Assembly (NCBI GenBank): GCA_023333565.1 | Contig: JAJKFH010000052.1 | Coordinates: 1,922,001-1,986,000 of the forward strand | DNA from: Puffinus mauretanicus | Taxonomy: Eukaryota > Chordata > Aves > Procellariiformes > Procellariidae | DNA length: 64,000 bases | Reading direction: 5' to 3' | Made by a program: the position numbers and the translations under genes | Shown here: one piece after another, positions 21,004 to 33,941 of the stretch | Numbering within the stretch: position 1 is the stretch's first letter | How the letters are laid out: every line of letters begins with the position of its first letter | The notes under the pieces: generated by a model | The model's input: the letters and a program-made list of their open reading frames with translations, nothing else | Database searches by the model: none | What the model was told of the DNA's origin: nothing

Positions 21004-24000
21004 CTGCGGAGGGGAGAGGGGAGAAAGTCACCCGCGGGACAGAGCACCCAGAGGTACCACGAGATCCCCGTCTCAGCGGGGGACATTCGATTTAATTCGA
21101 CCCATCCAACTGCATCCGCGTGGGACCGGCCCGTCCCCGCAGCGGGGCCGGCACGCTGGAGCACGGATGTGCCGTGCCAGGTGCTGTACAAACAAAATGC
21201 AAGGTAAGAAAAAATGGCATTACTTCCACCGCAGAGGGCTCCCCAGATTTAACATTTCCAGGTTTGACATGTATTTATAAACACAGTAAAATCTCTCTTT
21301 AAAATAAAAAATGGAGTCAGCTCAGAGAGTTTCAGAGCAGGGGGCTAAAATACTCTGCAGCACGGCAAATCGACCCTTGGGAAAGCCACCAAATCCAAGA
21401 TTAACATTCACTTTAAAACCATAAACAGATTATAGAGCTACTGCTTCTCATTTGGAAAGGCAGGGCCAAATTCAGTTCTGGATTAACTCCACTCTTGAAA
21501 CAGAATTACCTCAGGAATACTTTTGGTCCATAATATCATTTTCAAAGGCTTTTTCCTAAGCGGCAGGCAGAGAGTTCAAGATAACTGTCCCTAAAATGGT
21601 ATTTAATTCAGAAGAACGTGCCAAGCACGTTTCTTAGCAAAACAGGGTATAATCAGATTCAAAGCCATTAAGCGGAGCAGTCACCTCTGAAGGTCACCCG
21701 GGCTCTCCCCTGCCCATAGCGAGGCCGTGCACGACAGCCACGTCCCCAGCGCTCGCCCGGCCTCGGCCGCCGCGCCGGCTCGCAGCCCTGAGCTGCTCCA
21801 AGGGCCTCCAGAGGCTGCCGAGAGCGAAACCCACTTGCAAAACCTGGGAAACTTGGCATGAACTCTAGGAGAAGGTTTATCCTGGCAATGCTGGTTAACC
21901 CCCGGTTTTGTCCCCAGGGACAGCCCTGCTCAGCACCCAGAGGAATCACTGACACTCCGGAGGACAGGGGGGCAATTCCTGCTCCGCGGGCACACTCCGC
22001 TCTCCCTCCCTGGCTTTTTTGTAATCCTGGATGCATTTGCATTCAGACGCACTGAGCGCGCCGCTGAGCCCTGCGAGCGAGCCCGAACAGCAGCCCCGTG
22101 CAAACACTGGCACCGGCGCCTGGCCGGACCCTGCATGGGGGCTCAGGGCAGCAGCCCCCGGGCTGAACACGGTGCCACGGGGCCCTCCAGCCGATGGTCC
22201 CAAGGACACGGCGTGCCCTCTCTGTGCAGGAAAGGCAGCTGGAGACCCCAGGCACGCACCGACGGCCCCACAGGGATCCCACCTCCCCCGTGGCATTCGC
22301 TCGCCCCGCGGGACAGGACCCACGGAAAAGCCTCAGGAGGTTCACTGCCAGGCTCGAGGGGCCATTTCCAAACAGCACCGGGAGCCCCCGGCTCGCTCCC
22401 TGCTCGCTAACAAAATGCATTTAACAGATCACTCAGCCAAGAAACGTCTCCATCCCCACTCCCCGTCCCCAGGATCTGCTCCTGCTTGCCAGGAGCCAGG
22501 CGCGGAGCAGCGTTGTGTGAGTGGAGCAGGAACAATTCTGACAGCCCTGCCCGGCTCTATTCACCGAGGACAAATAAATCTGCTGGAGTCAATTAATAAA
22601 ATACTGCTTCTTGGTTCCTCCTCTGCTATCATGACTCATTCATAGCAAAAAGCCGGCATTGTTCGCACCTCTGGTATTATACTTCAATTGCAATACTGCA
22701 TGGCTGGTTTAGTCACATATTAAATGGAGTTATGACACATTCACAGGGTACACACGCTCCGTAAAAGATTTGGCTACTCCAAGAGGATGGGGAAAGAGCC
22801 TGGACATCAAGGGGGAAACAGGTTACAGAGGATACACTGCAAACACACATATTATCAAATATGAAGATGAGAGCTTCTGCAGAGAACCATTAGCTCAGCA
22901 ATGCCCTGCTAGCCCATAAACCTCAAATAGTAAAATCAGCCCCCAAAATCAGGAAACGGGCTTGGAAATTCCCAGATCTATTTAAAAATCCTAAGATCTA
23001 TAAAGTAATAAGAAGAGCCTGTGGTTGGAGGTCTTTGTCTCCCAGCATTTGACCTTTGAGCATATATTTAAGGTCTCCTCTGTAACCACGAAGGCTGGGA
23101 AATCCCATTTACCAGAGCCAAAGCCCCCCGCCCCCCAGGCGCTGGCAATCCCCCTGCAACCCCCCTGCCCCCGGGGAGGGACCGGCCCCTCCTGATGCAA
23201 ACGCCTCTGTTCTGGGGAAGGCGTTAGTCAACGCGGCACGAGAGTCTGGGAAATCATTGAAACTCATTGAAATCGCAGCCCACGCTGGATAGCGTGACTG
23301 AGCGCAGCAACGCGCCGAGTAACTGAAAGCTTCTGGTCAGAAGATGAACTAAATTAGGGATGGGGACAAGATATTTATACGCCAAAAAGGCTCTGCTGCA
23401 CATCTGGCTTCAAACAACCCCGAGGGATGGTGGCTTCCCAGCCCCCGAAATACGGCTGGAGGCTGTGGGGCTGGCAGGAGGCTGCCGCAAAGGGCGCATT
23501 CGGCAAAACCGAGGTGCAGCCGGTGCCCTTGGCACAGACCAGGGCCACTCCACGTGCCCCTCGGGCAAACACCACTGCGGGCAGAGCTGACGGCGGGGAA
23601 GCACTGCATATGCAGGCTTTTAAAACCATTTTTTAAAGTCTTGCTGCTAATCCAGAGCAATGCAAACCACTACACTGGCATGAGTTAAAATCCAGAGAAA
23701 AGCAAGTCATGACATTGGCAGGAGTTAATTTAAAAGATAAACTAGTAGTTGTATTTGCAGGATCCTCCCCAATTCCTGCTTGTCCACATCGGCACCTTCA
23801 GGTGAGCAGTGGGGAGGGCAGCGGGACCCCCAGCTGCCAGCGTGGGGCAGGGGCGCGGCACGTTTCTGGTCCTTATTTCTGTGATGTCAGTGAGGGGCTG
23901 GGAAGACGCCAGGAAAAGCAAAATCCTTCAGATTTCCCAAAAAGGAAAGAAGAAAGCGGGTGTCCGACTGCCAGCTCAGGCGCGAGCAAGGGCTCGCTCG

Positions 24001-27000
24001 GGGCACAGTGGGGTGCGGGCTGGGCTTCTCTTTGCCTCGTGCCCCCCGTTTGCAGAATTAGGCTGTGATGACTCGTTTAGCTGTTGCCTGATCAACTTTC
24101 TTCCTACCTTAAAATAGTTCTTGCTCTGCTGTCATGCAAAAAGGGCCCTGAATGCTGCTACTCATTCATCCAAACGCGGGCACAGGCATAATCCTTTGCC
24201 CTTCTGTTGCGCCCATCACAGGAGGAGCTTAAAGGCTCTGCCAGTGCTGGGTGCACGTGTCCCCAGGTCACAAGGAGCAGCGCGGTGGCAGCAGGGACCC
24301 TGGTGGGGCCGGCACTGCCCCTGCGCCCCCCACCAGCCCCGGCAGCCCGGGGTAAAACCTCCCGTCCCGGCAGGGTCGGCAGCTGCACGGGCAGTGCCCG
24401 GTCCTGGCTCGCCCCGGGGACACGGCGGCAGCTCCCGGCCAAGCTGCCTCCGCACCCAGCGGCAGTGGCTGTCCTGGTGCTGACCTGCGCCGCAGAGAAA
24501 GTGCCAGGTGCCGTCCCAAGGCCAGGCGCAGAGCCAGCTGCTGTAGCACCAAACCCGCGGGAAAGGCTGCCACGTTGTCACTTCCACACCAGCTTTCAGC
24601 CGAGCGGCTCCGCGCTCCGGGATGGGGGTTAGCACAGAAAACGCCCACGCGGGTTTTGCCATCGCTGCCTAGCCAGGACAGCGCAGGATGCTCTCCCGCA
24701 CACGTCCACGGTTGCTTTCTCACGGCATGCTGCGCTGAGGCACTGGCTCACCTTTGGGTCCAGCTCCTGCCGCTAGCTCACCACTTAAAAAACAAAATAA
24801 GACCAAACAAAAGCTGACCTTCGGGGAGGAGGCTCACCCCTGCGAGCCCATGGGTGCACCCTGCCTTTTCTCCCGCCGAGCCACTAACGACTTGCACAAT
24901 TCAGATCCGCCCTCATCTGAACCGGAGCCGAGAACAAGACCATGGAGAAACCCTTAATTACGCTCATCGGGGAGCAGATAAGGCACGCACAGCCTGGGGA
25001 GCACGTCCTCCCGTGCTGGCCGGCACCCCGCCTCTACAAAGCTGGTCCTCACCCAGCCCTGGGAGCGGGCACTCGATACCTCGCAGGACCGGACTTTTCA
25101 CACCAGGGCCCACCGTGGTCCCCGCATGGTCCGAGACGCTGCTCCGGCCGGGAGCAAGCGCGGTGCAAGGCCCGGAGGAGGCTGCCTGCAGCTCGGCCAT
25201 CAGGCATCCGGGAATGGTGCAGACGAGCAGCTGGATAATCCCAGGGGTTAGTCGAACTGGTAATGTCACGCTGGAAACAACAGTTGCTCAGCTCTGTGAG
25301 GAACGCAGCCCGAACGGAGGAGCGAACAGCTGTAAAAGCACTGGGACTGATCGCTCGCAGCCCTCGCAGCTCAGGGAAGAGCCTTGGCACCAAGTGCAAA
25401 TGCGAATATTCCCTTCCCCAGTGTCTGCTGCAGCTCAGACAACAGATGGGATTGCTCAAACACCGCTAAACCAGCCCAGCCCTTTTTCCCCTGCTATTGC
25501 CACGCTGCATTCATAGATCATCCCTGCAAATGTGCCGGAGCCGTGACCCCCTGTTTGCAGCCAGGACGGGGGTGACACCATCGAGTGCTTGTCCCCCCCA
25601 GCCCAGCGCTCCCCCGAGGGCACCCATCGCTCGGCAGCGGCTGCAAGCCCAGGCCTGTAATGACTGGGCTGGGGGACACGGAGCAGAAGCGCAGAAGGCA
25701 TTTCCATGCACGGGATTATCTCGAGACAAGGGCTGCCAGCGCCCCCGCTTCTGGAGGGAAGGCTCTCGGAGGAAGTCTCAAAACTAGGGACGTTAAAGCA
25801 GGAATAACGGCTTTGGCCAGAGCAGATTTGCCGAGCTCTGCCTGCAGCCAGGCCCCTGCAAAGGGACTGCTCGGTACAGGAACGAGAAGTCCGGGAACGT
25901 GACTGCTCGGCGGCTGCAGGTGTGACTGTAATAGGATTGAAATTGGGATGAAAAGTAAATGATCAGGAACAAAAATTACAGTAGTGTCTACCAGCAAACT
26001 GAAAGGCAAAGCACACGCCGAGGATGTGCAGGATGGGGCCTCATCAGCCTCTCCAAAATCCCCTCCGTCACCTTTCTGTCTGCCCCAGGGGACACGCAGG
26101 CACAGCTCCGGGGCTGCAGCCTGGGAAAACTGCTTGCGAGCAAATCCTTTTTCACGGAAACAAATAAGCACCTTAGAATCCCCTTTAATACTTGTTCTAC
26201 CACATATTAAAATGGCTGGGTTTAAGCCCTCTTCAAAGTAAAAAGCAATCAGGGAGGAGAGCAGAAGTAAGCCCTGTTGGAGAACCTGTGCAGCACACGT
26301 ATCTCTCTGCAAAACGAAATTCCCCTCTTGGCTCCGGGAGTAGCGTTCAACGCCAGAGGAGCAGCCGAGAGGGGACCAGGGAGAGCCATGGAGCGATCCT
26401 GGTCCCGATCTGGGCATCGTCAGCGTTACGGCTCAAGCACTCTCACCTGACGCTTTTACCGGGGAGCCCGTGGCCAGGCCGGCACTCTGAACTGCGATAA
26501 CCACGTTTAAGAGAAGCGGCAGCTGCTGCTGCCTCGGGGCACCCATTGCTCGCGCCGCACGGCCGGCCATGCCATCCTCCCGGACAGATTTATGAGGGCC
26601 CTTTGTGAGCCGACCAGATGTCGGCCCTCCACAGCACCCAGCCGGCTCATAAACCAACGACACCCAGCTAAAACCTGGGGGGCCGCACGCAGCCGAGACA
26701 GGAAAGCCAGGCAGGGCTCCGCCGGGGACCCCCCTCCCTCCCAGAGCAGCACCCAAAGCACCCGCCCTCCCCCTGCCAGTGCCGGGGTGCAGCAGGGTCC
26801 ACAGGGCTGCGAAGGGGGCTGCCCAGCCCCGGGGGTCCCGGCACCGCTGGCCATGCCGGGATGCCCCCAGCCCTCTCTGCCAAGCCAGGGCAGAGCCACC
26901 CCCCTGACCTTCGGCTTTGCGCCGCGCTAATCCCCAGCTTTCACACATTTGCCATGCCAGAACTGCAGCCCCCCCGCCCCAAACTAAGCCTATATTAATG

Positions 27001-27896
27001 AGGTAGCACTAGATCTTAATCAAAAAGTCGCCTGCCTTGAGAGGCTGCCTTGCACTGGTTTCACTGAAGGTAATTTGATCTTGGTAGGACGACATTCCTA
27101 AAATAGTTGAGGGAATTCAAACATGAAATAAGGTTTCCAGGAAAGGATTAAAAAAAAAATAGGTCAAGCAAGTGTGAGCGATTAAAGTAACCCAGCATCC
27201 CTTTGTATGGTTTAACTGCATCTCTGTTCAGCTCTATCTTGTATCAACATGTAATAAATTAGACGCAAGAAGTTACCTAAAGCAGAGAGGCCGATATAAG
27301 ATTATTCCACAAGGTGGCTGAACATCGGTGACCTTTCCTCCTCCGGCTTTCACCGCTGACATCAAAACACACGTCCCAGCTGAAAAATCAGCTTAGAGCT
27401 TGTCTGAAACGGCTGCGAGGAGCCAGCGCTGCCCGGTGCGAAGGCACACGCAAGAGCAAGGTCCGGGTGCCAGCGCTGCCTCCATCCCGTGGGAAAGCCA
27501 TGCGCCCATCACCGAACTCCCTGCCTCAGTTTACCCATCCATCCCAAGCCTCGCAGGAGGGAAGCCCAGGCACCCCCGTGCCTGCTCGCATCCCCCCCGG
27601 GGCTGGCCGCAGCCGTCATGCAAAGCCCTCGCGCCATATGTCACACGAGCCCTTCTTTAACTGCTTATCCCTTCTTCTCCCTTTGTGCTCCCAGCTCGGC
27701 ACAAAAGCACCGGGAAGCAGCAGGGAGTGAAAGAAAATAAAAATTCCTGCGGAGACAAAGGTGTGCGGCTCTCCCCGGGGCTGGAGCTCCAGCCCGAGTC
27801 ACCTCTGGGCAATTTTCGGTTAGATTTGGTCCGTGAGCATGTAATGGGGAGCGGGCAAAAGCAAACCCAGGCTGGGGGCAGGGCCGGCCCCACTCC

Positions 27897-27965
27897 CCAG
27901 CTAATTAGCACAGCTGATTCACAAATGCTAATTTGCCATTTGAGGTCAAGGGTCAAAGAAATTAA
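27897..27965. promoter_or_regulatory. Candidate enhancer core with DR1 nuclear-receptor site
   Basis: Within 70 bp there are CTAATTAG (homeodomain), CAGCTG (E-box), ATGCTAAT (POU-like) and AGGTCAAGGGTCA at 27943-27955. The last is a perfect direct repeat of RGGTCA with 1-bp spacing. Function is inferred from motif density only. Confidence 0.35.
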
Positions 27966-28140
27966 AGGACAGGAGGGGAAAAACGGAGAAAGAGCCTGAG
28001 CAGAGGCAGCCCCTTCCCCTCCAGCTCTTTGCATAGCAGGAACATACTGGGAATGGACTGGGACCGTGCCCCAGCCCAGTGGTGCAGAGCATCTCTGCAG
28101 GATCTGGCCCTGGGCATCCCACAAAGCCAGGCAGCCCGGC

Positions 28141-28173
28141 AGGGACGGGCAGGGACAGGCAGGGACAGGCAGC
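28141..28173 (+). repeat. 10-bp tandem repeat (AGGGACAGGC)3
   Basis: Three consecutive units, the first with one A-to-G change. Confidence 0.85.
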
Positions 28174-28500
28174 GCAGACCAGGGCCGATGCAGCCGACAG
28201 GCAGCACCAAGGTGCCGCTCAGCCACCAGCATCCCCGGCTGCGGCTCTCCTGCCGTCAGGGTTTAAGGGCTGTCGCTTAACATGCAAAGGAAAAAGAAAA
28301 AACCCCGTATTGATTCGCCCGAGGCTCCGTGGAGCAGCGAGACCGCACGAGTTTCTATGGAAACAAAATTAGTCGAGTAAAACTCTCACTGACGGCACGG
28401 TGAATTATTTACCAGGACAGGCCCCTGGCCACTAGGGCCTGGTAAAAAGATTTAAAGGTGATCACTGTGCGGGCTGCTGGCAACCCCTTCCCTGGGGCCC

Positions 28501-28577
28501 TAAACCGCAGCCGAGGAGGAGGAAAGCCCCTGGGGGCACTAAACCACAGCCGAGCAGGAGGAAAGCCCCGGGGTTTC
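28501..28577 (+). repeat. 39-bp tandem duplication
   Basis: TAAACCGCAGCCGAGGAGGA... at 28501 is repeated from 28540 with a few substitutions. Confidence 0.85.
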
Positions 28578-31500
28578 CACGCCGTGCGTGCGGTGAAACC
28601 CACCAAGGACACCGGGGCACCTGCACGGGAAGGTCCTGCACCTCCAGCACCACGTCTGCAGCTTCAGGTGTCCCCGGGGAGAGGACGAGGGCGGCACGGG
28701 GGGACGACAGGGAGATGCAGCAACGGGGAGATCGTGATGAGCAGATGGGAATAAGCTGGCGTGAAAGAGGAGAGCCGCAGGCGTCCGAAGCCGTCTCCTT
28801 CCTGTGGTTTTGCTTTTTTACAACAATTTGACCGTACCGACGAGCAGGCGTGCGAGCGCAGGGACTCTGCCAGGCTGCGCATCAGCTGGCTCCTGCCTGC
28901 CCTCCGGGAAGGCAAGCGGGTGCAGGCACCCTGGCAGAGCCCCTCCGGGGAAGCCAAGGGAGCCCTGGGGTCACCCTGCAGGTATTTTGGGTGCAGAGGT
29001 AAAGCAGAAGACACCACCTCCCAGGCAGGACCCCTCGCTTCTCCCTCCCCCCTCAGCCCCTTGCTACATGGCACAGCAGCGGTGTGTGGCATAAAGCCCG
29101 TGAAAAGGCTCCTGCCCGATGCCCATGCCAGCCACCCGGCACGGTCGCCCATCCCTCGGCATCCAGGATGAGCCCGTGCTGCCGCCGCGCCGAAGGCAGG
29201 AGCCGGCCGCAGCCCCGCTCAGCCTGCGGTGCCTCTCAGCACCGCGCTTACAAGTTGGGATCGCTGCAAGCCGAGACTGGGGGGAAGAAAGGGACTAATT
29301 AAGTTGCAAATGGAGGAGCTCTTTTTTTTTTTTTATGAGTCACTAAGCCATATGGCTGATGCAAGCTATCCCGTGAAAGCACCGAGCCGACAATTTGGAC
29401 ACTGCTGTACCCTCGTTGTCCTGGGACACGGCGTCACACTGTAATTGCGCCGGTCTTTTGTCCTCCCTCGCACCGGGTGACATTGCTCATCAGAGGAGAA
29501 CCTGCTTGAAACGCTATACCTCGCCAGGGACAGATATTTAATTAACGCCAATACGTCAGGCCCCTCCTGCAGAAGCGTTTCCAGCCAGCCTCAAGGACAG
29601 GCTTCTCCATCCCCAGCACAACGGGGCTCACAGGGAGAGAAAAGCCCTCGAAAGCTGAAGTATCGACTTTGCTCCATTCCTTCTGCTCCATCACAGCACA
29701 TCACGGTTTTATACGGAAATTATATGGGATGCTAACCTGGATTTGAAGCCAGGCCAATGCTCAGATAAGCTCTCAGTCTGCGTTCAAGCTCAGCAGCAGA
29801 GTCTGCTCCCATGCCAGCACAGCCCCATTTCTCAGCGGCGAGAGAAACCCAGAGCCCCTGAGCAGCAGCTCTGCCCACTGCCCCCTTCGCCCGCCGGCCG
29901 CTTGCTGTGCCCGGCCACCAAACTAGGTCACGTTCTTCTTCAAAATCCCATCTTGCTTCTGTTTCGTTATTTTTAAGTTTGCATAATTAATTCACGCACA
30001 ACCCCATCACCATCCCGTCCCGGTTGCTTTGCACTGGCCTGACGGTGGCAATTGCCAGCCAGGGAGGTTCAAAGCCACAAGGATTTTATGAGCAACAGTT
30101 TAGGCTCCAGGAGCCTGGGAATCCTCCCCGAAGGCCATCTCCCATCCCCACCGCTGCCTTATGGCCCCGGCACGTGCTCCCACGCAACCCATCGCCATCA
30201 GCCGGGGCTCCGGCCACCATTCCCCCCACGCCCAGCTCTGCAAAGGTGTGAGGGGGAGCGCTGGCAGGGTCCTGCCCGTGAGCTCTGCCCAGGCTCCCGG
30301 TCCCCCCGTCCTCCCCTCTCCCCCCACAGATGGCACCTGGAGGTGACGGCAGGGCTGTGCCCGACGGAGGAGGGTGCCGGTGCAGCCCGCAGTGCCTCCC
30401 AGTGCTCCCCAGAGCTCCCCGGCTGCTGCAAAGGTTGCACTCGTGTGCGTTGAACCGCTGCCTGGAAGTGTGGTGGCAAAGAAAAAACCCACCGATATAA
30501 TTGACTCCGTAACCGAGGCAAATATTAAAATCAGCTTTGAGTCTGAACGTCCCTGCAACCCATCCTGCAGTATGCCATGCTCCATTTTCCGGAGACGACC
30601 TGCCTATTTTCCCTCCCGCTCCAGCTCTGCTTTCCTCGCCAAGGACAGCGGCAAGGCTCCGTGGCCGGCATGCTTGCGTGCCCGGCTGCACGCGCCTTCC
30701 CTGGGGAAGTGAGCGAGGGCAGGGATCGACAAGCTGTCAGGCAGAAGGAAGAAACACCACTTCCAGGAGTCAGAGCTCATTTCCCAGCAATAAAAGCAGA
30801 CTGGGGCTAGAGGAAAGCACCACTAATGGGGACGCACATCCCGCACCGCTTCAGCCTCCGATAGGAAAGGACCTAGGGGCTGCAGCTTGGAAAAACAAAA
30901 GCCATCAACAAATGCTTGGTTTTAAGCAGTATAGCCCTAGAATGGGTTCAGATTGGCGCATAAAGGATCTGCCCTTCCCAACACGTGTTATTGCTGTGGA
31001 CAATGCCCTCCACGTGCCAGCCTTGTCTCCCCGGCTCCTAGCTACAGCTCCTCCAGCAGATGGGAAAAGAAAACATTATTGCTTCCTTCCAGGGAGGGGA
31101 ATTGCTCAGGCCAGCATCCTCCCTTACCCGCCCCACCCTCCCCTCCATCCTCTTCAGCCCCATTATCCCCGCTCCACCCACACACGCTCCTCTGGGGACC
31201 CGAGGAAGGGCCAAAGTATCCATTGCTCATAAATGCCACCTAGAAATGAAGACCTGAAGCTTTTGTGCTTCCCGAGTTCTATATGGGTGGATTTTATCTC
31301 CTTTTCCATCTATTCTTGGTGCCCTTTGGCAAGGAGGGTCCTTACCGGCGAGCCGGCAGCCTGCCTTCCCTCTGCCGGGCTCACACGCCGCAGCTGCAGA
31401 GGATGCGAGAAAGACAGTTATCTCCCCAAAACAAACCCCAGAAGATACAGGCAGAACCACCAGCGATGGGGACATGCCGGAGCCCAGCCACACACAACCG

Positions 31501-31843
31501 TGGCAGGAGGGGACAGTTCCTGCAAGGCAGCTAGTTTGGGTTTTAAGACACTTGTTTGTTTGTTTGTCGCTGGGCAACCAAGAGGATGGAAAAAAATATC
31601 AATGTCATATTGTCACCTATGAGTCACCACTCAGCACGGGCTGAGATGCCCCGTTCCTCCCGCTGCCGAGCACGGGGCAGCTGGGGAAGAGCCCGAGGCA
31701 CCCCAAAAACGCCTCACCCCGGCTCTTGCTGCCTGCCCAGTCCTGCCCTGACACCTTCCCCATCCCCGCAGCTGGGGACACCATGGCCCAGGGACATCGG
31801 TGGCCCAGGGACAACTTTCCGGGCCCTCGAAGGCGGCACAGGA

Positions 31844-31863
31844 ATTTGCATTTATATTTGCAT
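31844..31863 (+). promoter_or_regulatory. Paired octamer (ATTTGCAT x2)
   Basis: ATTTGCAT at 31844-31851 and again at 31856-31863, 4 bp apart and in the same orientation. ATTTGCAT is the consensus POU/Oct site. Confidence 0.4.
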
Positions 31864-33915
31864 TTCCTAATTGCGCCTGCGGGTTTCCTGGGGCAGCGGC
31901 TGGCTTTGGTTTCCATGGCAGGTTTTGTGCGGACCCCGAGAACCGAGGGAGGCACAAAGGGGCCACAATGGACCTGCCACTCACCCGCATCAAAGGCAGC
32001 CGGCGGGCGGGGGCACCGGGGACGGGGGCACCACAGCCTGCCACCCCCGGCACCACCAGCAGCGGGGCGGACGCGGGGTCCCCCCCTGGGCAGGGGAAGA
32101 GGCTGGCTGGTGGCCGACACTCACGGGACACTGGTGGTTTCGGCACTGCCGGAGCAGCAGTGGGGACACGACGCCGGCAGGGCTGCTCGACAGAGGAGCC
32201 GAGTCTCAACCGCCATCGCGCAGAGGTGGCAGCCACCCTGCGCCCGTCGGAAGTGGTGCAAGAGCCAGACCCAGATGTTCTCCCTGTTCTCGTTTCCCAT
32301 TTCAGCCAGCTTTCCATCCAGCTGGGGTGGGTTTCTTTCCCCTGCCAACTTCCCTATTCCATTTAGGGACTCTCTTGCCAGTGAGGCTCCCTACCCCGGC
32401 TCGCCTCGCACACTGCCGTGCCCGCTCGGCTCCTGCAGTGACCCCAGGGACCAGCACACCAGTCAAAACCGGGACCAAGGCCTGGGAAAACCTGGACCCC
32501 GAACCGTTGCTGCAAGCCCAGTGCCACCGAGCAGAGGCGAGGCTCTAGCCAACGTCCCTCCCCACCCTGGCCACGGTGACGGAAATGCTGCCACCCGGGC
32601 CACACCACAAGAGAGGGACCCATTACCACCTCGCACACCTGCGTGTTATTACTTCAAGCATTTTTCTTATTTTGTAGTATACAATTATCATCATGATCAT
32701 CAACTGCCGAAAACCTTCCCAGCTTTGACCACGAGCACCCCGCGACGCTGGCCGGCAAGTGCACCCAGAAGGTTACAGCAGCAGCCCCCTCCCCGCGGGT
32801 CCCACCCCGGGATTTTACCCTCACGGCCCAGACACCGTGCGCGAATGTCCCTCCGGCTCCTCTCCCGGACGCTCCCCTCCGAACGCCACCGTCCCCAGTA
32901 CGCAGCATCCCCGTTATCTTTGCCCCCGCAGAGGGTGTTTGTGCAGGCAGATAAGTACCAAGCGCTCGCTATCGCGCTGGGAAGTGCTGCTCGCTCCCCG
33001 CGCGCTCTTATCGGGGGCGGAGGGGGACCACAGCGCCCATGCCGCCGCGACGGCAAAGCCCACTCAGCCAGATCCGGCCAGGGGAAAAGGTTAGGTGTCG
33101 GTGCGCGGGTTAGACGGTTTTGTTAGGTTTTTTTGAAAGTTCTTTTTTAATAAAATGCTGAAAAAGTCAAACTTTCTTGGGAACTTTGCGGCTGCGAAGA
33201 GGATGGGCACCTTTGACCCATCTTCGAAGGAAATGCTTTTGGCAAGCAGAGGCTCCGGCAGCAGAAAGGGGCTGCGGGCACCCAGGGATTGGGGTGAAAG
33301 GCTCTGCTGGCATCAGGCACATCCTCACTGCGGCGGAGACAGGCACTGCCGGGGTGGTCGGACATCAGGAGCAGGATGCACAACGACGGGGAGCGACGAG
33401 AAAGGCACAGCGAGCCGACGACGGGCTGGGTTCCTCTGCTGCGGGGACCGCCGAAAGCATTCCTCCGGCCCCACCACCGGCACCGGCCAATCTCCCCTCC
33501 CAGAGGTGCACGGCTCCCCTGGGGTCTCGCTGCCCCAGTGCCGGGCTCCAGCCGGGCGCTTCCATGGGAAAACCTTCGTGAAAATCACAAAAAGCTTCGC
33601 AGCGGAGCAGATGCTGCTTCAGCCTGTGTCGTTAGAGATGAACGAGGAGGAGGAGGAAGCGAGGAGAGCCACAGCTTCCCCGGCTGCAGGGCAGCCCCGC
33701 CAGCGAAGCCCCAGTCACAGCCTCAGGGGTCAGCCCAGGACGGTGGCTTTCCCGCGCGGATATCCTTACTGCTCCGTCCCCCACGTTTGTTGTCGGTGGT
33801 AGCAGCAGGAGGAGGTGTGAGGAGGAGGTGCGATTCCACTGCTTTTTAAAAAAATAATAAAAAGGAGCCTTTCCAACCCGTCTGACGAGACAGACAGTGC
33901 ATGAGAGAGCTGCTT

Positions 33916-33941
33916 GGTGACTTCCACAGGTGACTTCCACA
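33916..33941 (+). repeat. Perfect 13-bp tandem duplication
   Basis: GGTGACTTCCACA occurs twice in direct succession. Confidence 0.9.

Noticed and set aside
31726..33126. 466-aa open frame on the plus strand in CUEDC1 intron 1
   Set aside because: Ser/Pro/Arg/Gly-rich shadow of GC-rich intron sequence, with no domain and no conserved block.
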